A DNA stretch of 64,000 nt. Origin: Actinomadura luzonensis (GTDB taxonomy: Bacteria > Actinomycetota > Actinomycetes > Streptosporangiales > Streptosporangiaceae). The stretch is from NCBI RefSeq assembly GCF_022664455.2, contig NZ_JAKRKC020000002.1:2666001-2730000 (forward strand), read 5' to 3'. The notes beneath the pieces are model-generated. The model did no database searches. It saw only the letters and a program-made list of their open reading frames with translations, and was not told the origin of the DNA. Every line of letters starts with the position of its first letter. The stretch's first letter is position 1. Shown here one piece after another: positions 24,454 to 32,495 of this stretch. The position numbers were made by a program, and so were the translations under genes.

Positions 24454-25824
24454 GTGACGCTCCGTCTCTTCTATATGAGTTTCTGCCGCATCGTTGGGTG
24501 GCTGACGCTGCTGGCTCGTGGCGACGCGACCAAGAATATGGAGATCCTCGTGCTGCGGCACGAGGTGGCGGTGCTGCGTCGTCAGGTGGGCCGTCCGAGA
24601 CTGTCGTGGGCGGATCGAGCGGTGCTGTCCGCGCTGGCCCGGGGACTGCCGGCGGTGCTGCGCGCCCACCGGCTGGTGACCCCGGAGACGCTGCTGCGCT
24701 GGCACCGGCATCTGATCGCACGCCATTGGGCCTACCCGCACCGGAGAATGGGACGGCCCGCAACCGACCCGGCGATCGTGGCATTGATCCAGAAGCTGGC
24801 ACGGGAGAATCCGCGCTGGGGCTACGAACGCATCCGAGGTGAACTACAGCATCTGGGCCGCCGAGTCAGCGGTGCGACGATCCGCCGAGTCCTGAAACGG
24901 GCGCGTCTGGGTCCGGCGCCGCGACGTGCCGACGACCGCTGGCGCGATTTCCTCCGCACCCATGCCACGAGCACACTGGCTTGTGACTTCTTCACGGTGG
25001 ACACCGTCACGCTGCGCCGGTTGTACGTCTTCTTTGTGGTGGAGGTCGGCACCCGATTCGTGCACGTGCTCGGCGTCTCCGCCCACTCTGACGGCGCATG
25101 GGTTACCCAGCAAGCCCGTAACCTTCTCGCTGACCTGAAGGACCGGGCCGGCACCTTCCAATTCCTGATACGCGATCGGGACACGAAGTTCACCAGCAGC
25201 TTCGATGAGGTGTTCACAGGCGACAACATTCAGGTACTCAAGATCCCGCCACGAGCGCCTCGCGCGAACGCCTTCGCCGAGCGATGGGTCCGCACCGCAC
25301 GCACGGAATGCACCGACAGGCTGCTGATCTTCGGCGAACGGCACTTTCGCACCGTGCTGGACGAATACGCCGATCACTACAATCGCCACCGGCCACACCG
25401 CTTCCTCGGCCTCCGAGCTCCCACCGATGACGACTCCGACGTGATCCCGCTGCCGACGGGCCAGATCGAGCGCCGTCACGTTCTCGGCGGGCTGATCAAC
25501 GGGACCAGCGAGCTGGCTGACCAACGAGGTGCCGTCACGAATACGCAGGTCAGCGCCTTGGGCCTAGTTTTGACACCCTTCAGGCGAAGCGCCGCATCGC
25601 CGACGCCCTCAACCAGCACGACCCCGGCTCGTGATTGCAACGCCTGCTGGCGCGCCGTGGGGGAGGCATTGGGGAGAGGCCGCTGTGAACGGTCCGTGCG
25701 AGCCGTAGATAGTCGGACACGGAGAACCCCCGCCCCGGCACAACAGTGCTGGTCAGGCGGGGGTTTTGGCTGTTCCGGAGAAGTAGGGCGGGTGGGACTT
25801 GAACCCACGACCCACGGATTATGA
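24454..25824 (+). CDS. Integrase-core (rve) transposase with aberrant C terminus
   Basis: IS3/IS481-like integrase. Seen: N-terminal helix MEILVLRHEVAVLRRQVGRP, HTH part ENPRWGYERIRGELQHLG, catalytic core with STLACDFFTVDTV (first Asp), LIRDRDTKFTSSFDEVF (second Asp) and NAFAERWVRTARTECTDRL (Glu), then YADHYNRHRPHRFLGL. Homology ends near residue 350 (GGLINGTSELA). The remaining hundred residues are translated from unrelated debris, a terminator hairpin and the antisense of a tRNA gene, so the native stop has been lost. Probably inactive or unstable. Confidence 0.75.
   Translation: MTLRLFYMSFCRIVGWLTLLARGDATKNMEILVLRHEVAVLRRQVGRPRLSWADRAVLSALARGLPAVLRAHRLVTPETLLRWHRHLIARHWAYPHRRMGRPATDPAIVALIQKLARENPRWGYERIRGELQHLGRRVSGATIRRVLKRARLGPAPRRADDRWRDFLRTHATSTLACDFFTVDTVTLRRLYVFFVVEVGTRFVHVLGVSAHSDGAWVTQQARNLLADLKDRAGTFQFLIRDRDTKFTSSFDEVFTGDNIQVLKIPPRAPRANAFAERWVRTARTECTDRLLIFGERHFRTVLDEYADHYNRHRPHRFLGLRAPTDDDSDVIPLPTGQIERRHVLGGLINGTSELADQRGAVTNTQVSALGLVLTPFRRSAASPTPSTSTTPARDCNACWRAVGEALGRGRCERSVRAVDSRTRRTPAPAQQCWSGGGFGCSGEVGRVGLEPTTHGL
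25725..25765 (-). terminator. GC-rich hairpin downstream of the tRNA gene
   Basis: AACCCCCGCC (25725-25734) pairs with GGCGGGGGTT (25756-25765) over a 21-base loop. It follows the 3' end of the minus-strand tRNA by about 20 bases. A T run is present on the plus-strand side (GTTTTGG), so it could terminate in both directions. Confidence 0.6.
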
Positions 25825-25857
25825 GTCCGATGCTCTGACCGGCTGAGCTACCGCCCC
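25784..25857 (-). tRNA. tRNA-Met (anticodon CAT; tRNA-Ile2 not excluded)
   Basis: 74 bases fold as a cloverleaf: acceptor arms GGGGCGG and CCGCCCT, D arm GCTC/GAGC, anticodon stem-loop CGGA-CTCATAA-TCCG giving CAT, T arm GTGGG-TTCAAGT-CCCAC, discriminator A. No CCA is encoded. C34 could be lysidinylated to read AUA (Ile), which sequence alone does not settle. The dense IS region ends directly at its 3' side, the usual side for integration of mobile DNA. Confidence 0.85.
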
Positions 25858-26031
25858 TGGATTCAGTTGTGCGGCCGGGCGTGGTCCTGGTGGATCATGC
25901 TCGGTTTCGTGCATGGCTAAGGCTAGAGCATCGGATCCGCTCGTGGGTGCCTGGGCCAGTGGGAGAGGGGGGTCTCCGCGGACATCATTCCACGTTCGGG
26001 GGGTCGGTGGGGCGGGGAGTTACGGTCGGGG

Positions 26032-26260
26032 GATGAGGGCGGGTGTCAGGGTGGTGTACGAGACGCACGCGAGCGGCGCGGACGACGAGGCCGGGATCGC
26101 GACGGGGTGGCTGCCGGAGGAGTTGTTGGTACGGGGGCGGGGGAGGCGTGTGAGCTCGGGGTGCGGCGCAGGGGCCTGGATGTCGTGTGCGTGGCGGATC
26201 TGCGGAGGGCGTCGCAGAGTGTGGAGACCGGGTTCCAGGGCGTTGCGGCATCTGGTGGAG
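26032..26260 (+). pseudogene. Relict of a histidine phosphatase family gene
   Basis: From ATG 26032 the frame reads MRAGVRVVYETHASGADDEA then GIATGWLPEELLVRGR; after a frameshift a second frame continues with EACELGVRRRGLDVVCVADL and RRASQSVETGFQG. This order matches phosphoglycerate-mutase-like proteins of the type V-Y-E-T-H-A-T-S-x-D-N-E-A-G-x-A-T-G-W. The family His is kept, but the frame is broken and the C-terminal half absent. Confidence 0.6.
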
Positions 26261-26324
26261 GGCGGGGTGATGGAGGAGTTGGTGGAGAGGGCGTTCCGCG
26301 CGCGGCCCAGGCGTGAAGAGGGTG

Positions 26325-27257
26325 TCAGGGGGCGGTGCCGTAGGTGGGGTTGCGGGAGAGCCAGTCGTGGTAGACCGGGCTGCGGCGGACGGCGTCCCGG
26401 TGGGCCTCCTTCGCCTGCGTGACCACCCAGGCCGCGTCCGCCGCCGTGGGGTGGCGGCCCAGGAGTTGGCGCCAGCGCAGGGGCGCGCCGGCGAGCGGCA
26501 CCATGACCAGGCCCTGCGCCGGCTGGTGGGTGGCCTGACAGAGGACGACGGCGCGGCCCACCTGGGACAGGTGGGTGCAGGTCGGCACGTCCGTCTCGTA
26601 GATCGTTCCCGGGGTGAAGCCGGCGCGCGCGCAGGCCTTGGCGAAGCAGTCGGCGAAGCAGCCGTCGCCGGGCGTCACGGCCCACTGCTCGTCCGCGAGG
26701 TCGGACAGCGCCACCTCCTTCTCCTTGGCCGCCGGGTGTGAGCGGGAGACCAGGCAGAAGACGGGGTCGAGGCTGATGGTGTCCCAGACGAGGGTGCCGG
26801 TGGGGGTGCCGGAGTCGCCGCAGGCGCCGGTGAGCAGGTAGTCGAGGCGGCCGAGCTCGACCATGCTGGTCAGCTCGTGGGTCGACCAGGACGTGTACGT
26901 CGTGACCGGCCGCTCCGCGGCCAGCCGGTCCACCAGGCCGCCGAGGATCGGCCCGTTGGTGGCGCCGATGCGGTAGCCGGGGGTGGGGGCGTGCGCGAAT
27001 CGTACGGCCTCGTCCTGCAGTTCCTTGGCTGCCGGGAGGAGGACCCGTGCCCGCGCGAGCACGAGTTCGCCGAGCCTTGTGGGCCTGGCGCCGTGGCGGT
27101 CGCGCTCGAACAGGGCGCCGCCGAGCACCCTTTCGATGCGCTTGAGCTGGGCGGTCAGGGCCGGTTGTGCCAGCCCGAGCGTCGACGCGGCCTTGCTCAC
27201 GCTTCCCGCGTCCGCGACCGCGCGGACGATCCTGAGGTGCCGGAGCTCGAGGTCCAT
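26325..27257 (-). CDS. LysR family transcriptional regulator
   Basis: 310-residue regulator. Seen: N-terminal winged helix LRHLRIVRAVADAGSVSKAA and LAQPALTAQLKRIERVLG, then a substrate-binding domain (residues about 90-300) with GYRIGATNGPILGG and SWSTHELTSMVELGRLDYLL. ATG 27257 fits the family start; no Shine-Dalgarno is seen, so translation may be leaderless. The divergent neighbours on the plus strand are two small proteins. AT-rich TGTCA repeats (27281-27325) in the gap may be its binding site; target unknown. Confidence 0.85.
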   Translation of the reverse strand: MDLELRHLRIVRAVADAGSVSKAASTLGLAQPALTAQLKRIERVLGGALFERDRHGARPTRLGELVLARARVLLPAAKELQDEAVRFAHAPTPGYRIGATNGPILGGLVDRLAAERPVTTYTSWSTHELTSMVELGRLDYLLTGACGDSGTPTGTLVWDTISLDPVFCLVSRSHPAAKEKEVALSDLADEQWAVTPGDGCFADCFAKACARAGFTPGTIYETDVPTCTHLSQVGRAVVLCQATHQPAQGLVMVPLAGAPLRWRQLLGRHPTAADAAWVVTQAKEAHRDAVRRSPVYHDWLSRNPTYGTAP

Positions 27258-27353
27258 AACGGGAAGGTAAAGCGGCGGCATCTGACAGACAATGCCTATA
27301 TGTCACGAAATGTGACAGATATTGTCGGGGGACTCCGGGGTAGTGGGGTACCC

Positions 27354-27581
27354 ATGACGACGATGGGAATAGATCCGGCGCAGCTCAGCGACGACGACCT
27401 GATCCGTGAGCTGCGGCAGCTGCACTCCACCCGGAGCGACACGTTCTTCCACGGCTCCGACGACGCGTTGTCCCGCCACACCTCCCGCACGAACGAGCTG
27501 GAGTCCGAGTACCTGCGCAGGTACCCGGACCGGGAGGTGGACCCCGAACGGCTGCGCGAGGGGGCGAGGCAGCGCTCATGA
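27354..27581 (+). CDS. Small conserved actinobacterial protein (DUF6158-like)
   Basis: 75-residue acidic/basic helical protein. Seen: DPAQLSDDDLIRELRQLHST, DALSRHTSRTNELESEYLRR and YPDREVDPERLR; helices without cysteines or membrane segments. Similar small proteins occur next to DNA-binding-like partners in actinomycetes; function unknown. The ATG at 27354 is selected from a longer open frame because everything upstream is antisense to lysR. Overlaps the next gene by 4 bases (ATGA). Confidence 0.65.
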   Translation: MTTMGIDPAQLSDDDLIRELRQLHSTRSDTFFHGSDDALSRHTSRTNELESEYLRRYPDREVDPERLREGARQRS

Positions 27582-27814
27582 GCGAGGGCCACGACGTCCA
27601 GGCGCTGTCGGACGTCGACATCCACGTGTACGAGGCCGTCGCCTCCCAGGCGGTCGGTACGGGCGGCGCCGGGTTCGGCGCGCTGGTCCGGACGTCCGGC
27701 CTGGCGGAGGACGAGCTACGGGCGAGCTTGGCCAGGCTGGTCGAGCAGGGGTACGTCGTCCCGCGGGGCGACGGGTACGGGCTGGGCCCGCACACCTTCG
27801 AGGTCGAATACTGA
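27578..27814 (+). CDS. Small winged-helix-like protein
   Basis: 78 residues. Seen: helices DVDIHVYEAVASQAVGTG and LVRTSGLAEDELRASLARLV followed by EQGYVVPRGDGYGLGP, the strand-turn-strand of a small winged helix. It could sense or bind DNA, but no family name can be given. Translationally coupled to the upstream small protein. A strong hairpin follows its stop. Confidence 0.6.
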   Translation: MSEGHDVQALSDVDIHVYEAVASQAVGTGGAGFGALVRTSGLAEDELRASLARLVEQGYVVPRGDGYGLGPHTFEVEY

Positions 27815-27825
27815 GCCGACGCATC

Positions 27826-27854
27826 GCGGGGGCCCTCCGGGAGAGGGCCCCCGC
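27826..27854. terminator. Bidirectional terminator hairpin
   Basis: GCGGGGGCCCTC and GAGGGCCCCCGC form a perfect 12-base-pair stem with a CGGGA loop, between convergent genes ending at 27814 (+) and 27860 (-). No T run, as is common for actinomycete terminators. Confidence 0.75.
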
Positions 27855-27859
27855 GCCGG

Positions 27860-28021
27860 TCAGATGCGGCGCACGCGGGCCCAGACCACGAACACCGCGC
27901 CGAAGACCGCCATCGCGAGCCCGGTCCACAGGTTCACCGCCTCGCCCAGCGCGCCGACGACGATCAGGATCACGCCGTACAGCAGGAACAGCCCGCCGAT
28001 CACCATGCGGATGTCGCTCAT
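27860..28021 (-). CDS. Small two-helix membrane protein
   Basis: 53 residues from ATG 28021: IRMVIGGLFLLYGVILIVVG and LWTGLAMAVFGAVFVVWARV form two membrane segments, ending in RVRRI. It overlaps the symporter stop by 4 bases (ATGA), so it is translationally coupled to it. It is probably an accessory subunit or stabiliser of the transporter; that role is inference. The frame extends upstream to 28096, but only within the symporter gene. Confidence 0.7.
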   Translation of the reverse strand: MSDIRMVIGGLFLLYGVILIVVGALGEAVNLWTGLAMAVFGAVFVVWARVRRI

Positions 28022-29652
28022 CACAGGATCCCCCCGTACATCGCGGCGGCCAGCACGACCGCGCCCACGCCCAGCACCACCGGCGAGCGGTACCACTTGC
28101 GGTCACCGGCCAGCGCGTCGTCCTCCAGGTCCACCGCGCTGAGCCCCCACACCAGGCCGCGCAGCTCCTTCTCGGGTTTCTCGGTGGTGACCAGCGTGAC
28201 CACCACCGACACCACCACGTCCACGACGAAGGCCGTCCCGGCGCCCCAGAAGCTGGCGTTCAGCTCGGTGCCGAAGCTCAGCACCCCCGCCTTGTACAGC
28301 ACGTACGACGCGAACGCCGCCACCGTGCCGGACAGCAGCCCCCAGAAGCCCGCCCACGGCGTCATCCGCCGCCAGAACAGGCCGACGATGAACGTGGCGA
28401 ACAGCGGCGCGTTGAAGAACGAGAACAACGCCTGCAGGTAGTTCATGATGTTGGAGTAGCCGGCCGCGATGAACGCGGTGCCCACGCCGAGACCGACGCC
28501 GACCACGGTGGCGATGCGGCCCACCCGCAGGTAGTGCTTGTCCTCCTGGCCGGGCTTGATGTGCGCGGCCCAGATGTCGTTGGCGAAGACGGTGTTGAAG
28601 CCGCTGATGTTGGCCGCCATGCCCGCCATGAACGAGGCCAGCAGCCCGGTCACCGCGACGCCGAGCACGCCGTTCGGCAGCAGGTCGCCCATGAGCAGCG
28701 GGATCGAGTAGTTGTACGCCTGCCCCTTGCCGAGATCGCTGAACAGCACCAGCGCGATCATGCCGGGCAGCACCGTCACCAGCGGGATGAAGATCTTCGG
28801 GAACGCGGCCACGATCGGCGTCAGCCGGGCCGCGTTCGTGTTCCTGGCCGACAGCGCCCGCTGGATCTCGGCGAAGTTCGTCGTCCAGTAGCCGAACGAC
28901 AGCACGAACCCGAGCCCGAACACGATGCCGATCCAGTGCGCCTGCATGGGGTTCTGGCCGGCGGTGTCGGCCCAGGTGTGCAGGCCGGGCTCGCCGAGCG
29001 GACTCTGCCGGATCTTGTCCGCCAGGCCGCTGACGCCGCCCACCTTGATCAGGCCGAGCACGGTCAGCGGGATCAGCCCGGCGAGGATGACGAAGAACTG
29101 CAGGACCTCGTTGTAGATGGCGGAGGACAGGCCGCCCAGCGTGATGTACGCCAGCACGATCAGCGCCGACACCACCACCGACACCGGCAGCGGCCAGCCC
29201 AGCAGCAGCTCCATCACCAGCGCCAGCGCGTAGAGGTTCACCCCGGCGATGAGGATCTGCGCCACCGCGAACGTGATCGCGTTGAGCAGCTGCGTCGCGC
29301 CGTTGAACCGCTTGCGCAGGAACTCGGGGACGCTGCGCACCTTGGAGCGGTAGTAGAAGGGCATCATGATGATGCCGAGGAACACCATCGCGGGGACCGC
29401 GCCGATCCAGTAGTAGTGCACGGTCATCGCGCCGTACTGGGCGCCGTTCGCCGCCATGCCCAGGATCTCGATCGCGCCCAGGTTGGCCGAGACGAAGGCG
29501 AGGCCGGTGATCCACGCCGGCAGGCCGCGTCCGGCCAGGAAGAAGTCCAGGCTGGAGCTGATCCGGTTGCGGGCGGCGATGCCGATGGCGAGCACGGTCG
29601 CGAAGTAGATGGCGATGAGCACATAGTCGAGGAGGTTCACATCGAGCCGCAC
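28021..29652 (-). CDS. Sodium:solute symporter (SSS family, SGLT-like)
   Basis: 543-residue membrane transporter with about 14 helices. Seen: FFLAGRGLPAWITGLAFVSA and NLGAIEILGMAANGAQYG near residues 35-75, RSKVRSVPEFLRKRFN, GLSSAIYNEVLQFFVILAG and GFNTVFANDIWAAHIKPG, all typical of the sugar-type branch of this family. It would import a sugar or polyol with Na+. Followed by a coupled 53-residue membrane protein. Divergent from the DUF1445 gene; substrate not determined. Confidence 0.88.
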   Translation of the reverse strand: MRLDVNLLDYVLIAIYFATVLAIGIAARNRISSSLDFFLAGRGLPAWITGLAFVSANLGAIEILGMAANGAQYGAMTVHYYWIGAVPAMVFLGIIMMPFYYRSKVRSVPEFLRKRFNGATQLLNAITFAVAQILIAGVNLYALALVMELLLGWPLPVSVVVSALIVLAYITLGGLSSAIYNEVLQFFVILAGLIPLTVLGLIKVGGVSGLADKIRQSPLGEPGLHTWADTAGQNPMQAHWIGIVFGLGFVLSFGYWTTNFAEIQRALSARNTNAARLTPIVAAFPKIFIPLVTVLPGMIALVLFSDLGKGQAYNYSIPLLMGDLLPNGVLGVAVTGLLASFMAGMAANISGFNTVFANDIWAAHIKPGQEDKHYLRVGRIATVVGVGLGVGTAFIAAGYSNIMNYLQALFSFFNAPLFATFIVGLFWRRMTPWAGFWGLLSGTVAAFASYVLYKAGVLSFGTELNASFWGAGTAFVVDVVVSVVVTLVTTEKPEKELRGLVWGLSAVDLEDDALAGDRKWYRSPVVLGVGAVVLAAAMYGGIL

Positions 29653-29726
29653 TCCGCACCGCTACCCCGTAAAACCAGGGCATCACGTCATGGACCGTCG
29701 CCCCTGCTCGGGCCTACTGTCGGAGG

Positions 29727-30509
29727 GTGGACGTCGCCGACCTGACCCCCGCGCAGGCGCGGGAGCGCTTCCGCAGCGGCGAGCGGAAGCCCACCGCGGG
29801 CTGGTGCCGGGGCTGGACGCAGGCCAACCTCATCGCGGTCCCCGCGGCGCTGCGCTACGACCTGCTGCTGTTCGCCCACCACAACCCGCAGGCCTGCCCG
29901 GTGCTGGACGTGGGGGAGCCGGGCGCGCACGCCACCGCGCTGTTCGGCGGCGACCTGCGCACCGACCTGCCCGGCTACCGGCTCTACCGGGACGGCAAGC
30001 CGGTCGCCGACCTCGACCGGGTGACGGAGGAGTGGCGCGAGGACCTCGTGCCGTTCCTCATCGGCTGCAGCTTCACCTTCGAGCGGGCGCTGCTCGCCGC
30101 GGGGGTGCCGGTGCGGCACCTGGAGCTGGGGACGAACGTGCCGATGTACGTCACGGACGTCGCCTGCGCGTCGGCCGGGAGCCTGTCGGGGCCCCTGGTG
30201 GTGTCGATGCGGCCGGTGCCGGAGGCGCTGGTGAAGACCGCGGCCGAGGTGAGCGGACGCTACCCGCGGGTGCACGGCGCGCCCGTGCACGTGGGCGACC
30301 CGGCCGCGATCGGCATCGGCGACCTCGCGCGGCCCGACTTCGGCGACGCGGTCGAGGTGCGCGAGGGGGAGGTGCCGGTGTTCTGGGCGTGCGGGGTGAC
30401 GCCGCAGGCGGCGATCATGGCCAGCGGGGTGGAGTTCGCGATCGGGCACCTGCCGGGGCACATGGCGATCCTGGACGTCCGGGACGACGACTACCGCGTC
30501 GAGGACTGA
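29727..30509 (+). CDS. DUF1445 putative hydro-lyase (YcsI/D-glutamate cyclase-like)
   Basis: 260 residues. Seen: QANLIAVPAALRYDLLLFAH, LFGGDLRTDLPGYRLYRDG, FLIGCSFTFERALLAAGVP and FWACGVTPQAAIMAS, all hallmark segments of PF07286. Mammalian relatives act as D-glutamate cyclase, and YcsI-like proteins are annotated as hydro-lyases; the bacterial substrate is unsettled. Starts at a GTG, divergent from the SSS transporter with 74 bases between, so the two could be co-regulated. The last codons are imperfectly repeated just after the stop. Confidence 0.85.
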   Translation: MDVADLTPAQARERFRSGERKPTAGWCRGWTQANLIAVPAALRYDLLLFAHHNPQACPVLDVGEPGAHATALFGGDLRTDLPGYRLYRDGKPVADLDRVTEEWREDLVPFLIGCSFTFERALLAAGVPVRHLELGTNVPMYVTDVACASAGSLSGPLVVSMRPVPEALVKTAAEVSGRYPRVHGAPVHVGDPAAIGIGDLARPDFGDAVEVREGEVPVFWACGVTPQAAIMASGVEFAIGHLPGHMAILDVRDDDYRVED

Positions 30510-30547
30510 GGCGGACGGGCGACTACCGCGCCGGGGACTGCGGCCGG
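30488..30547 (+). repeat. Imperfect tandem copy of the 3' end of the DUF1445 gene
   Basis: CGACTACCGCGTCGAGGACT (ending at the stop) is repeated 32 bases downstream as CGACTACCGCGCCGGGGACT, followed by similar sequence. The copy lies outside the gene because the first stop is kept. A similar event is seen at 53905-53944. Confidence 0.6.
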
Positions 30548-30556
30548 AGGGCGCGA

Positions 30557-31111
30557 TCATCGCAGGGCGGAGAGCTGGCCGGCGATCGGCGGCGCGCCGG
30601 GCCGGTTGTCGATCTCCAGGTGCGGCACCACCGGCGGCTCGTCCACCCGGATCGCCCGCAGGTAGCCGTCGAAGGCCGCCAGCTTGCCGGCGTCCCGCGC
30701 GTACCCGCGGGCCGTGAGCCGGGCCCGCAGCGTCGGGCCGTCGGAGCGCACCCACAGCAGCCGCACCGGCTCGCCGCCCAGCTCCGCCACCCACTCCGCC
30801 CACCGCGCCGCGTCGTGCACCTGCGTCGTGAACGGGCCGTCGAGCAGCACCGGGCAGCCGTGGCCGCGGATCTGGCGGGCCAGCCGGGTCAGGCCCGCGT
30901 ACTCGTGCCGCTTGACGTGCTCGTCGTACCAGGGGCCCTCGCGCTCGCCGTCCGGGCGGCCGTGCGCCCGCAGCAGCTCGGCCACGAAGCCGCCGTACAC
31001 CGTGTCCTTGTCGAGCACGGCGGGCACCGGCGACAGGCGGGACAGCAGCTCGGCCGCCACCGTGGACTTGCCCGCGCCCGGCGGCCCGCTGATCACCCAC
31101 ACCGCGCTCAT
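30557..31111 (-). CDS. P-loop kinase-like ATPase (AAA_33)
   Basis: 184-residue nucleotide-binding protein. Seen: Walker A VWVISGPPGAGKSTVAAELL at the N terminus, a lid-like region KRHEYAGLTRLARQIRGHG, VLLDGPFTTQ (strand with the Walker B-type Asp) and LLWVRSDGPTLRARL. Such proteins phosphorylate small molecules such as sugars, antibiotics or tRNA ends; the substrate is not known. Convergent with DUF1445, divergent from the secY paralogue. Confidence 0.8.
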   Translation of the reverse strand: MSAVWVISGPPGAGKSTVAAELLSRLSPVPAVLDKDTVYGGFVAELLRAHGRPDGEREGPWYDEHVKRHEYAGLTRLARQIRGHGCPVLLDGPFTTQVHDAARWAEWVAELGGEPVRLLWVRSDGPTLRARLTARGYARDAGKLAAFDGYLRAIRVDEPPVVPHLEIDNRPGAPPIAGQLSALR

Positions 31112-31205
31112 GGGGATCAACCTACGGGATACGCGGATCCGCGTACGCGGGAGCCGCGCCCGCGCGGACGACCCGCCCCCGCCGCGCGGGACAGACTCGG
31201 TGCCC

Positions 31206-32495
31206 ATGCTGACCGTCTTCGCCAGGGCGTTCCGGGTTCCGGAGCTGCGCAGGAAGCTGCTGTTCACGCTCGCGCTCATCGCGCTGTTCCGGCTGGGGCA
31301 GATCCTGCCCGCGCCCGGGGTGGACGTGGTGGCGGTGCGCGCCTGCGTCGGGTCGGCCACGGGCGGCCTGTTCGACCTGGCGCAGATGATGAGCGGCGGC
31401 GCGATGCTGCAGTTGTCGGTGTTCGCGCTCGGCGTCATGCCGTACATCACCGCCAGCATCGTGCTGCAACTGCTCACCGTCGTGGTGCCGCGGCTGGAGG
31501 CGCTGCGGAAGGAGGGGTCGCGCGGGCAGGCCAGGATCACGCAGTACACGCGGTACCTGACCGTCGCGCTCGCCGTGCTGAACGCCGGGACGGTCGTCGC
31601 GCTCGCCCGCACCGGCCGGCTCCTGCCCGGCTGCCCGCGGCCGCTGCTGCGGGACGACGGGCCGCTGCCGGTGCTCGTCATCGTGACGACCCTGGTCGCC
31701 GGGGCCTGCCTGGTGATGTGGCTGGGCGAGCTGATCACCGAACGCGGCATCGGGAACGGGATGTCGCTGCTGATGTTCACGCAGGTCGTGGCGGTCTTCC
31801 CGGGGTACGTGTCGAAGATCTTCGTGCTGACGCCGGCCGGGGCCGTGGTGATGCTGGCGGCCGGGCTGTTCCTGGTGGCGGCCGTGGTCTTCGTCGAGCA
31901 GGCACAGCGGCGGGTGCCCGTCCAGTACGCCAAGCGCCTGGTCGGGCGGCGCATGTACGGCGCAAGCAGCACGTACATCCCGCTCAAGGTCAACCAGGCG
32001 GGCATCGTGCCGGTGATCTTCACCTCGTCGCTGCTCTACCTGCCGACGCTGGCCGCGCCGCTGCTCGGCGGCGAGGCCGGCGGGTGGATCGAGCGCAACC
32101 TCGCCGGCGGCGCGCACCCGCTCTACATGGCCGCGTACGCGCTGCTCATCGCCGCCTTCGCCTACTTCTACGTGTCCATCACCTTCAACCCCGCCGAGGT
32201 GGCCGACAACATCCGCCGCTACGGCGGGTTCGTGCCGGGGCTGCGGCCGGGCCGACCCACGGCGGAGTACCTGGCGTACGTGCTGACCCGGCTGACCGCG
32301 CCGGGCGCCGCCTACCTGGCCGTGCTGGCGCTGCTGCCGCTGGTCGCCTTCGCGATCCTGCGGGACCCGGGCACGCAGCAGAACTTCCCGTTCGGCGGGA
32401 CCAGCGTGCTGATCATGGTGGGCGTCGGGCTGGACACCGTCAAGCAGATCGAGGCCCAGCTCCAGCAGCGCAACTACGAGGGCTTCCTGCGCTAG
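31206..32495 (+). CDS. secY: SecY family preprotein translocase subunit (stand-alone paralogue)
   Basis: 429 residues, ten membrane segments expected. Seen: RRKLLFTLALIALFRLGQIL, the plug region with GGLFDLAQMMSGGAMLQLSV, ALGVMPYITASIVLQLL, the ring segment IERNGIGNGMSL-like ITERGIGNGMSLLMF, VEQAQRRVPVQYAKRLVGRR, IPLKVNQAGIVPVIF and the C-terminal DTVKQIEAQLQQRNYEGFLR. These are canonical SecY signatures. It is not flanked by ribosomal protein, adk or map genes, so it is probably not the housekeeping copy; a second SecY may serve special substrates. No SecE/SecA partner is present here. Confidence 0.85.
   Translation: MLTVFARAFRVPELRRKLLFTLALIALFRLGQILPAPGVDVVAVRACVGSATGGLFDLAQMMSGGAMLQLSVFALGVMPYITASIVLQLLTVVVPRLEALRKEGSRGQARITQYTRYLTVALAVLNAGTVVALARTGRLLPGCPRPLLRDDGPLPVLVIVTTLVAGACLVMWLGELITERGIGNGMSLLMFTQVVAVFPGYVSKIFVLTPAGAVVMLAAGLFLVAAVVFVEQAQRRVPVQYAKRLVGRRMYGASSTYIPLKVNQAGIVPVIFTSSLLYLPTLAAPLLGGEAGGWIERNLAGGAHPLYMAAYALLIAAFAYFYVSITFNPAEVADNIRRYGGFVPGLRPGRPTAEYLAYVLTRLTAPGAAYLAVLALLPLVAFAILRDPGTQQNFPFGGTSVLIMVGVGLDTVKQIEAQLQQRNYEGFLR

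Noticed and set aside
27406..29745. 779-codon plus-strand open frame
   Set aside because: Antisense to the sodium:solute symporter; Arg/His/Gln-rich, no domains.
30684..31205. N-terminal extension of the SecY frame
   Set aside because: The frame is open upstream but opposite to the kinase gene; the SecY N terminus begins normally at 31206.
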